From Chamaecyparis obtusa (Eukaryota > Streptophyta > Pinopsida > Cupressales > Cupressaceae): 64,000 bases of DNA. Location: the NCBI GenBank assembly GCA_027943335.1, contig BSBK01008849.1:402223-466222 (forward strand). Direction: 5' to 3'. The translations under genes and the position numbers were made by a program. The notes below the pieces were generated by a model. The model saw only the letters and a program-made list of their open reading frames with translations, was not told the origin of the DNA and made no database searches. Of the stretch, positions 15,001 through 27,201 are shown piece after piece (within the stretch, counting starts at the first letter, position 1; each line of letters begins with the position of its first letter).

Positions 15001-18000
15001 CCAAAAGGAATTGTGCTCTTTTGAGGAGTTTTGATTAAGCCATTTATGGAGATCTGGAAATGTGGTGGTAGGTGCCCTCTCAAAATGGGCCTTGACGCTT
15101 AATGATGAAGGGGAAGTACGAGAGGAGGATTTTCATAATCTTAACTTTAATGAGTGATATCACTCATCTGCCACCGGCTGACAGGGATATTAATGTTTTT
15201 TGTAGGGTATGTGCTAATGTGACAGGGGTTTGTGTGTGGCCTTTTAAGGTGAGCAGGTGTCCTTTGTTTTCATTCTGTGATTTGAGGTGTGCCTTGGCGG
15301 TGTGTCCACGATGAAAGCAAATTTTACTCTGCTAACAACTCGGCAACAAGCTGCCTTTTTTGGGTCGGTCACGGCTCAATGCCAGAAGCGTTTGTTCAAT
15401 CGTTGTGAGGCAGATTTGGTGAATGTTGGGTTGGAGGTGCTGGGTGAAGATTTTATTGAAGTGAGGCATCGCTACCGCACCAATATGGACATCTTGTCTA
15501 CGATTCTAGCTTGGGGCTTTGGAATTGGGGGAGGACGAGGCAGATATTTGGTGGGTGATGGAGTCCCTAGTGCAAGAGGATTTGCTTTTTGGGCTGGAGT
15601 TTGTGTGGAGTGAGTTATTCCAAGGGTTGGTTTCGACGTGCGAGAAGACATTGCTAATCCAAGGGTGGCGAAGGCTTACAAATTGATTCCATTCATCCAT
15701 TGGCCTTCGGATGCTGACAGAGATGAAAGAAGAATTCGAGCATTATCAGGTTGGGAATCCTTGAAGTTCCCTCTGCAACGACGAGAATACATGGCGATTC
15801 ATGCCGTAGTCGTGGTGAATGTTCCGGAGAAGGCAAGAAAGAAGAGGCGGTTGAGGACCATGAAGCGGGCACAACCCAATGCTTCTGAAGCAATGGCTGG
15901 CAGGAATGGGGCAAGTTAGCCTTCTGGAAAGGGTTTGGGTTCCCACCCATTTTGATGCCTCTGTTTTTAAAAATTTAGCTCGCCTATGGTGCTCCTTATG
16001 GTCCATGTATGGGTTGGGGGTAGGGTTTGTTTTGTAATTCTCTATTCTACAAAGACTTTGATGGTCAAAGACCTAGTCGGGGCCCCATTTTTTGCCACTC
16101 GAGTACTAGGGTGGGTTACTAGTTTATCAAGTGTTGGTGGGATTGTCGTTTTTGTCAAGGTAGTGTTCTGAAGGGGGTGGTCGGGTACTGGTTGAAGGGA
16201 GGTCGTTGGGTGGTGGAAGAATGGCGGACTATTTTTTATGTAATTATTATAATGCAATACTTTTTAATGATATTAATAGAATAACTAGTATTACCGATCA
16301 AAAAAAGATTAATATTTATCTAAAAAGATAAATATATAAACTCATATTACCGGATGCGCACCCTGGGCCTGCGTACCCTATGAATCCAAAAAACTAAATA
16401 TGGGGCCAACAAGGAGGCAAAAATACAAGCGGCCTTGATCGCTTTAATATTGGGGAGACAACCTGGATTCAGGAAAATACATATTGAGGAAGACTCCCAA
16501 ATAATCCTAAATGCAATTAAAAATAAATGAACACCCAACTAAAAACTAAATGAATATTTAAATCCAATAGATCTAAATGAATGAGAGTACTTTCACATTT
16601 CTAATACTTTTATTGAAGGCGACTCCCTAGCAAATCAATTGGCTTGGTGGACAGTAAAGCAAAGTGAAGGATGGTGAAATGATTATGCCAGACTTTTGCC
16701 ACAAGCTCGAGGAAGGAAATGCAAGTAGGAGCTAATAGCATTTATGAGTGATCAAAAAGCTTAAGGTTGGTGAATGTGAGGGCACAAGCATATCTCAAGG
16801 AAGGATTTCATGTTGGACAACATTATTAAAAAGACAATACAATAGACTTGGAGCATCATTTATCATAATGACAATCAGAAGGGTGGAAGCAAAATTCAGT
16901 TTGTGGGTGAAAAGAGAGGCAAATTGCCTTCGGAGTCAATATTTCAAATGAGAAGTTGAAAAACATCTTCGCCTAGCGTTGCTTGATGTCATTGCAAGCC
17001 ATAAATATATTGTTGGAAGATGAGTTCTAGAACATGGACTGTAATTACAAGACAAATTTGGATGTAGCGTCAATGATTTTTGCTTGGCTCCTTGTAATGT
17101 CCCCTTTCAGGACACCTTATACTTTGCCTTGAACTCACAAATCCACAATGAAACAGGAGCAAGAATGTAGTTAGAGATGTAATTCTTACTTGAATAAGAT
17201 GAGATAAGTTGCATAAATTTCTGGAGTTTGATTTTTCATGACATGTTGATCTCTTAAATCGATCTCCTTTGTCAAATGGAATTCTTATGTTCAGTCTGCT
17301 CTCAAAATCTGAATAATACTCTTTTATTTTTGCTCTTCCTTTTTTGCTTGGAATGAAACCTCCTTTATACTTTATTGGTGAAAGGGGTGCCACCTTTCAT
17401 TGAATTGCCACTTTTCATTGTTGCCTGTGAGAATAATATATTATTCCCCAAATTTCTCTCCCTTGGATGTCCTCCTCAAACGAAACACTCACCCCTTTAT
17501 ATCTTCCAATGTGGGAGAGACAAACCTCTTCATCATGGCTACCCTTTGCAAAGGTCAAAACCTTTCACGATTGCCACCCATTGGACGAGTCACAACTCTT
17601 CATTATCTATTCCATTTGAAAAAGTCACAAACTTTCACAATAGTCCATTGAAGGAGTCACTTCCTTAAATTCTTCTTTTTCTTCTCTTCTATTAATTCTT
17701 CTTTGCTTCACACTTTTTTTCTCTTCCTTCCTCTCTCCCCCTTTCAAATGAAGTTCTCTTTGTCTCTTTTAATATCTCATGTTTGAGGGAGTCACAACTT
17801 TTCAATTCATGCCTTTTGACCCTCCACTACTTAACTAAATTTAATTATGCTATATTTTAATTTTATTATTTCATATTTTAAATTTAAATTTTATTTTTAT
17901 TCTTTTATATTAAAAATTTATTATTAAATCATATTTCAAATAGGGGACATCACACACCAAGAATTGAAGAAAGAGGAAATCAAGAGGATGATGGAGCTCT

Positions 18001-21000
18001 ATATCAAGTCTGATAGAGGGGAGGGATCGACAAGACTCGAGAAATGGTGGACCTAGGGGCAAGGTTTTGATCTAAGGAAATTGGCCTCGATTGTATTATA
18101 GGTGTCATGTCCCCATTCCAAATAGAATTTTGATAATAATTGATGATAATAAAATATTATTTCAATTAAAATAAGATGAATGAATGGATGAATGATAGTA
18201 AATCATAATATAATTTGTCATTAAACTATCTATATTATCAATATAATAACAAAAATAATATATATAAGACAATATTATTAAGAAATGAATTATAACAAAA
18301 TAATAAAACATAATTTAATAGATAATAATATAATTTATTATTTTGCTAACTATAATAATAATGAATAATATATAATATTCATAAAGTATGATATAACAAT
18401 ATATATTACTATTATAATATAAATTATTATTAAATATAATATATTAATAATAAATAATAAATAATAAATATAATTATAATTAATAAAATATAAATAATTA
18501 TAATAGTAAAATTGGATTATAAAATCTGAAAGTTATATTGAAATGTGTCATTAAAATAGATAATAATAAAGACAATGAAAAAAGTCGCGACCAACAAGAC
18601 TTGGTCGCGACCTTTCCTTCCCCATTCACGGTATATGAAATGGGCATTCGACATTCAGCATGATAGCACATCGAACAGGGAGAATATAATCACACTCAGC
18701 ACCCAGCTCATATAGTCAGCACAAAATATTAGAATCAACATTGAAGCTGACAATTAATTGATTCATACAAATCAAGTCGAACACTCAGCCATAGTAATCC
18801 AGTTAGCAGATAAAACATCCACTCAGCATCGAATCAGATTCAAACTGTCAGCAAACAAACAGTAAAAACGAAAGGGGAATCAGGAAAATAAAATTGTATG
18901 TACTCAGCATCCCATCAGCAAGAGATAACAGTCAGCACTGAAGGATGCCATCGACATTCTCAGTATACAGCCATCAATTGATAACTCCTACCATTAATAG
19001 GAACATCACACGTGGATAGAGTAGAACAAGTCTGTAGTCAACAAAGGGACCAAATATTTGAAAACGACAGATATAACGATTAAAGAGAAATAGAAATACG
19101 GATAAACAACTCCATTATCGAATTGGTAAGAAGTTCATTGCACATTCAAAAAGACAAAGCTAGAAACAACGATAATCATCCCTATTTACGGACTCATTAG
19201 AAGTTCACTCTAGTAATAACTGCAATTATAATCAAGGGTTCCCAAATAATTTCTGTCATACCAAGGATATAATCAATTTGGGATATAGCAGATATAACCT
19301 GCATAATTATACTGGCATTCAATAACTAAGCCTTCTTGTTATATGCAGTACACTATCTCACCTCACTTATTAAGTCTGATATCATAGAAGTTCTAAACCA
19401 TTTGGTATTGCCATCAAACTATCTCGTAGAGGAATTGACATATTGATTTCAAACCAAAGGATTATAACAGAAGTATTGTATCGGCAATATAATTCGCTAT
19501 AACTTGGAGATAGCAGACATTTGCATTGACTATTCTTTTGTCCAATTCATGGAATAAGGGGGATCGATAATATATACTTTACTAATCACATTCAAATACT
19601 CTCATTTGTGGAAGAATAAAGAAGAGTCTCCAAATTATAGTTAGGAAGAAGTCTCATAAGTTGGAATTATAAGAATTTGACACAGTCTACACGAGTGCAC
19701 AAAGGGTCATTACAATAGGTTAAACACCCCATTGCAGCCATTCATCATCTAGGGGATGACCTTTGATGAGGATCACCAAAGTTCCAAATGGAACAGACCT
19801 TGGCAAGGCACGAACTTGTTAAGATGTTGTAACAACCAAAACAGGGGGAGACGTAGCAAGTGAATGGAACGACAACTAGGTCAAGTGCCTATTAGCAATA
19901 ATGGGGTTTGAGTTTTGGAACAATATTCATGGTTTTTTGTATCATCGATTGTAAAACAAATAGATAGTAGGGAGCTTTTTAGATGAAACGATGAGGTGGT
20001 ACCAGTAGGTACAATATGGAGCTCCAATTGTAAAATCTTTTTCAAATTTAATATAATAGGTCTAGACCCCTTGTCTAGGATCATTTATCTATCTATATAT
20101 TAATATATATGTGTAATATAACATATTAACAATCATTGATTATATTATATTTTATTATAATATAATAATTGAACACTAAACACGTTATTAATTATCAAAT
20201 TAAGATTATGCTTATATTTAGCATTAGGGTTGCAATTAAAATTATAATATAATATAATAATATTTGATATTTTATAATTATATTCTAAGTTGCCATAGTC
20301 GCCAAGGCATAGCCAAATTCCCCATTCGATTTGATGCAAATTCGAATTCAATTCCAATTCACCCTTTCCCTGTGTAATTCATTCCAAATTCGTCAAAACG
20401 GACCCTAGATGAATTTTTTAATGTTTGGCACGAATTTTGAAATAGACCAGTGAGCCTAGGACAAATTTGGAACGATTTTATGCGAATTTTATTTGTGTTG
20501 ACTTTCAATGCCAGTTTTTATGATTTTTAAAATTGTTTTTAATTGTTTTAAACCCTAAAACTTATGCCACACGGGTTTTTTATGGTAAAGCGGCTAAAGC
20601 CTAAAGGATATCGCGTTTTCTTTACAGCAAAAAAGATATCGCGTAAAAGGATATCGCGTAAGCCATTTTGGAGACGTTTTCTTTACCAGCAAGGGAACGG
20701 TTTGTGTTTTCATTTTCTTTACCAGCAAGGGAATTTGTGTTTGGTTACAGTGTGCATGATTTGCTGCGGGACTTGGCTATTATTTTAAGTAAAGAGTATA
20801 AGTATTCACTGCAAATCGAATTTCAAGTATTCACCGTATATGTATTTTGATTTTCTTACAAGTTTTATGATTTTCGCTGCACAATTATATAGATTTCTTG
20901 TGTGTACTATAGAAATGACAGGGGCCTTCTTGACAGCCAGTCCCACAGTAGGGATCTCCACTTCCACAGTATCCATATTGACTACAACACAGTTCATTAC

Positions 21001-24000
21001 TGCATCCACAATTTTGACACACTCGCACATCCACAAACACTAATAAAATATTATTTAATTAATAAGCAATACACATACTGAAGAGCACCAGAAGATGTCG
21101 ATCTTACCATTTTGTAAAGCCATGATTTTACTGTTCTCGTACGCGTGCTTACATGTTGCCAACAGATTTTACTTGTGTTATTCGATTTAGTATTTAATAG
21201 TTTATAGATAACTTGACTAATCCATTTTATATTAACTAATTCTCAGAGAGGTAACTGTTTTATATTAATATTTGCATTGTTTGTTGTTTATAGATTCATC
21301 ATTCAGACTCGAAGAATGGCTGCAAGTGCTTCTAGCACCGAAAACTCTCGCTTCAAAATAGACAGATGCTCTCCACTATGGAAATATGTGGAAATGGTTA
21401 AACCAATGCCAAGTGGAGGGCGTTATGTGTGGATTTGCAGCCATTGCAAAGAGGAATCTAGTAGCTCTTACAGTAGAGTGAAAGCACATTTGTGCTTTAT
21501 TCCTCAACAAGGCATTAAATTTTGTACAAGGAAACCAAGAGTTAATGGGGTACTACCTAAACCCTTTCTTCCAAACCACATTGTGAACAAATATATTCAA
21601 GAGCAAAAACAAGCAGACGAAATAGTTGGGAGGGCAAGTTCTCATCCTTTGCAAAATGCTAGGAAAAAAACAAAAACATCATCTATGTCTTCAACTTCCA
21701 CTCCCAATGAACCACCCGTAGAGGGCCATCCATTCTTGCATGCTCCTCAAGAACTAATTGCAAAGAAGAGAGCAATGGGGCCCTTGGAAACATCATTTTA
21801 AAATGAAGCTAGAGACATTGCCGAGGAAGCCATAGCGAGATGCGTCTATGCATGTGGATTGGCGTTTAATGTTGTTCGCTCACCGTATTGGCAAAAAATG
21901 GTGAGATCAATTAATGAGGCTCCAAAGGGGTTCAAGGGCCTGGGTTATGAGAAGGTGTGCACCACTTTATTGGATAGAGAGGTGATCAATGTAGATGCTT
22001 CCATGCAGCCCATCAAGGATTCATGGATCGAAACAAGTGTGACCATAGTATCCGATGGACGGAAAGATGCGAGAAATCGTCCTTTGGTCAATGTTATTGC
22101 AGTGTCCACAAGAGGTGCAATGTTTCTAAAAGTTGTGGATTGTGAAGGAGAGGTGAAGGACGGTCCTTTCATTGCAAACATTCTCATCCAAGCCATTGAG
22201 CAAGCATCAAATTTTATCACAAGTAAGTTCTTTACTCTTAAGATTCTAATTTCTAAATTTATTGTTGATAAATATTGAATTTATATTTTAAAAATTTATA
22301 TTCAAAACTCTTAACTCTCTAATTTCAAAATTGTAAATCTTGATAGGTTGCTAGTTCATCATCATCTGAGAGGAACTCGAGCACATACTCCTTCATCCAC
22401 TCAATAAAACGCAACCGACTAAACTCCAAGAAGGCAGATAACTTGGTCTTTGTGCATTCAAACTTGAGGCTCACAACACACAAAGACAATACTTACAAAA
22501 AAGGGGAGGCACATCATTGGGATGTTGAACCAGAGTCTGCCAAGTTGGAAGCCCACTTTGATGCACTTGCAATTGATGATGGTGATCGCGAGCTACTTAG
22601 TGATGTTGAGGCTGATCCTGAGGCTGGGCGTAAGGCTGCTAGTACTAATGCTAGTGGCACTGTTTGTGCTTCTAATCTGCAACAGCATAATGATGATGAT
22701 CTGTTTGATGATTTTTTATGATATTTTGATCACTGATGACTTAATGTGATTATTAATGTTGGCATTATTGTTTTTGAACCGAAACATTGATATGGTGATG
22801 TATTTTGGTATTTTGTTATGTCATTTGAACTAAAACGACAATATATTTGGTGGTGTATTTTGCTATGTTGCTTTATTATTAGCATAGTAATCTATGAACT
22901 TATTTGCTGCTGCATATGTTTACATATAGATATATATATATTTCTATTTTTATTTTTAAAAATCTTGTACGAACGAACCCAAAACGAATCGAACCCAGCC
23001 CAAAAAAATTTTGGACGAATTTCGAACCCAAACCTCGAACCCGCATCCGAACCAGCAACTTAGATTATATTTAAAAACAATATTATTAAAAATGTTCAAC
23101 AATATTATATTAAATATCAATAAAATTATAATTAATATAACAGTATTATTGCTTATGTGCATGTCTTTTCAACAAATAGACCAAATCTTAATATCTTAAA
23201 TTAATATAATTTTATTTATCTTATAGTTATAATGGGAACGCATTGATTCAATCAATGTTTTACATGTTGCAACTACAAGTGCTACTAGCATGTTTTTGAA
23301 AAATTTATGTATAATATGTCGATAGATATCCTTTTCGAGATATCCATAGCACTTATATATTGAGAAATTGATAAATAACTAGGCACCTCGAGAAGGATAT
23401 CTCTCAGCATATTCCAAACAGATTTTTTATAGATATGTATGCTAGTATATATAAGCCATTAATTACTATAACCCATATCACCAAGTTCCTTTCTTTAGGG
23501 TCCCATTGCAAAACTAAATAGAAGTGGGTTCCAATGCAAAGTCGGATGTATAGACAATGTCAAAGGCACAACCCTACCCCACAAATACCCAGTCACCGAT
23601 GGGAGTGGGGTCAAGAGCGCAAATGGGATAGCCAAGGCACAATTGTTGCCCCAAGTACCTAATAAGTAGGTTTGGGACATAGCAACAAGAAACCCAAAGC
23701 AATAGGGTCATACCAAACCACACCCAAGAGAACCCATGGCCACAATTATTTGTTTTCCTTTAAGACATAATTATTTTTCACTTTGGAAAGTCATATATAG
23801 ATGTTATGTTAGATTAGAACTTCCACAATTGCCTTTCTTCAATCCGTGAATGTTTCCATTGAATATTAATAGAATGCATTTCATTGTCTTTATGAAAGTT
23901 GCATAAAAACTTTATATAACAAGCATTCTTAATTTCAAGCTTTTTCAATTCTTGTAAAATCTTATCTCACAATTTAAAAAATTATGAAATTGATTCCAAT

Positions 24001-27000
24001 TTGGTATGGGTGAGGTCTGATACATTCAGAATTTGTTAGTAAATTTTTTTTGTCTCCATCATTTTGCAACAATGCATGTGCTTATAGCAACTTTGTATTC
24101 ATTGTCAATGGTGGGCATTTAACAAGGATATACTCTAAAAACTGAAGGATTTGGAGGACTCTTGGACCTTGGTTAAAAGCATTAAAACTATGAAAAATAG
24201 CATGTGCCATGAAGATCTTTGTGGTCTCAAAGGCTTTACATTGGGCTTGGTGGTGAAGGCTCTAACCGTTGATCCTACCTTATGTCGTTACAAGGAATAT
24301 ACTAACATACCTATCTTTAGAGAAACATATGTGAAGTGCACCAAGAGATATCTTTGATTAAAAAGAGAGCAAACCACTGCCGTGATGTCATGATAAATTT
24401 TCTCTTAACTGCTCTTCCATAATCTTGTCGCACACAGTGGCTTGTTAAATCTCCACTGTGCCATTTATATCAAAAGTCGACAAAACTCTCCATAGCTCGT
24501 TTTTCCCCATTGCTAATGAGCAATGATGTTTTCCTTTGCGGCCTCCTCAAATACAATTGCCTTGTGAAGAAGATGCCATTAATCCTAGCAAGACCACCTC
24601 CTACGAAAGGGCCTACCTAAACAAGTTTGGTTTCAGTTATTCTTAGACTATTTACATCATAAAATCAGTTGCTAACCACTAAACCATCAACATAAATCTA
24701 GCACATTGGGCCTCTTATTTATTTTTCAAATCAAATAATCAATTACTTGTAGTAAAAATTATCTTCTTAACCATAAAATACTTCTATATTAAACAAAAGT
24801 TACAAACTATTAGACAACACAAGCCAAACTAATTGCAACTGCTACACCATCAACAAAAACTTAATGCACTGCACCTTTCATATAAGTTAAAAATCAAACA
24901 ATCTCTGAAAACCTTAACCATTAAACAATTAACAAAAAAATACCACATTAAGAAAAAGCTACAAATGTACTATGAATGAAAAATATCTCTTATTTATTTC
25001 AAAAATCAAATAATCAATAACAATTTTAAACTTTATTTATAAAAAAGAATAAACATTTTAACCACAAAATACCTGAATTGAGCCAAAAGTCGCATAATAG
25101 AGAACACAAACCAGGCATCAGAAAACATGACATCTTAGTAAAAAACTGGATGTTGAAGAACAAGTACAAGTTAGTATAATTATCTAATACAATATTACAA
25201 GAGTAAAATCAAATACTTCCAAATGGAAACCAGAGGTTAAAAACACAGAAAGGATGACATACAGACTTGTCATCAGTCAAAACTGGCTGTAGAGAAAAAG
25301 ATAAACATAAGGAAAAACATGTGGATCAAACAAAACAATAAGTGGATGAGTATATGGGACATCAGCTTTATTAAATATCCAAACACCAACTAAGACATGT
25401 AGAGATATGTTATGGAAAATATGATGTGGACAAAACAAATTGGGCAGAAGAAGAGGTCCTAGATCAAGTAATTCAACCCCACCTTCATGCATGGTTCTAC
25501 ATGAGAACAGCAAAACACCAATTTGATAAAAGGTTACAATATTGATAGCTCAAATGACATCTAATTCATATCGAGGAATTCAACCCAGCTATGACCATGA
25601 CCAAAAAGTTTACATAAGAACAGAAGTAAAATAAAAAATGAAAATGTTGATAATACAATTAAAAGATAATTCACACTCTCTAATGTAAAAAACAACATAT
25701 TCACAATCCCTAAACAAAAGAATAGGAAGATAAGAGTATATATCTTTTGTCGATCAAAAATGGCGTCAACAGATAAAATATTATGGAATGTCCAGCTAAC
25801 AAATGGACTCAAATCAATATTACTTATATTTCAAAGATTGCCACATTGAGTCCCTCAGAAAACAAGAAGGTTCTTTTGGTTTATAGGCCTGTCCATATAA
25901 CACTTTGGATGATGATGTAAAAAGTAAAAACATCAAAAGCACAATTATACCAACATTCAGATTTCTTTGCTTTTTTTTACCTACCAAGGAGTTCCAAAAT
26001 CCTTGTTTCAGACCCAATAACACACATTTAGAAGTGATGTTAGTGAATAAATAAATGTGAGTGCAAAGTGCATTATTTGCATTCATTATGCAACAAAGCT
26101 TTTACTGTATTTGTCATCATTTGGAGGTGATACAGAGAAAAATGAATATGGGCTGCAGCTAGGATTCCCCATGTATAGATGAGAACAATGTATTTATATC
26201 ATTGGAAATCAATATATTTTGTTAATGAAGCTGCATAGTTACTGAGAAATTTATAACTGAGATTTTACAATCAACTCTGCAATGTTGAAACTTTAATCTT
26301 TTACTCAATTTTATAAATACACAAAAGAATAGAATGTGGGCAGGAAAGTACATTTTTTAAGTAGTTTTATCAAACATGAATACACAAACAAAAGACCCCA
26401 TATAATACAGGTGATGGGGATTCCGATTTGCATAGCAATCTTGCAAATGAAACACCAAATGGTATGAAGTGATTGGACTTTCAGGCATTTGAAGCAGTCT
26501 GCCATAATGCATAGTAACCCCAAAATCTTGGGTAGTGTTGACAGGTGGAGATTCGCATTTTTATAGTAAAATTGTCATGTTACATTCCCATTCTAAAAAC
26601 CCAAAACAAGTACAAACCGTGGAGATTTCACTTGCATTCACACTTCTAAAGCCCACCATTGATTTCTAACATGCATTTGCAAATCAGAAGTTCGGTATCT
26701 AAGTTTCAGTGCATTAGTGCAAGCCTTGGAACAGATTGTGGAGATTCATTATGCAATGTCCCTTTCTTAGATCACCTTATGCTTTTCCCTAGATTCACAA
26801 ATTCAAAACGAAACAAAGAGCAAAATATAGTTAGAGATATAATCCTCACTCAAGAATAAGATGAGATAAGCCTGTTTTGGAAGCCTCCAACCAAATTAGC
26901 TAATAATATAGATATAACTCATGAAATACATCCAATTATAGGGTTAGAAACATATATATTGATCTACACAACAAATCTCAATGGTTATGTAAAAGCTCAA

Positions 27001-27158
27001 CCATAACGAGGATCCTGATGGAAGATATGATGAGGTACCCCAAGTATCCTCTACCCTAGGCCCAACAGCAGGACCTTATCCTCTTTGGCCTCATGTGGTC
27101 TTAAATCATTCTCATGAGGTGGTGGACCTAGTGAGGTATGTACATACGTATGTATGTG

Positions 27159-27201
<43 letters not shown>

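Larger units (their letters stand above)
14633..16307 (+). mobile_element. 5'-truncated LINE insertion
   Basis: A 1.67-kb segment between 14-bp direct repeats with one mismatch. It contains a LINE RNase H domain, a further ORF and a 3' end ATTACCGATCAAAAAAG, the A-rich tail style of plant LINEs. The truncated 5' end, the tail and the target duplications together indicate target-primed reverse transcription. The host is UTP12 intron 3, and the element is antisense to the gene. Confidence 0.8.

Noticed and set aside
20145..21043. Opposed small frames around 20.1-21.0 kb as genes
   Set aside because: They are AT-rich or low-complexity, overlap one another and have no recognised motif.
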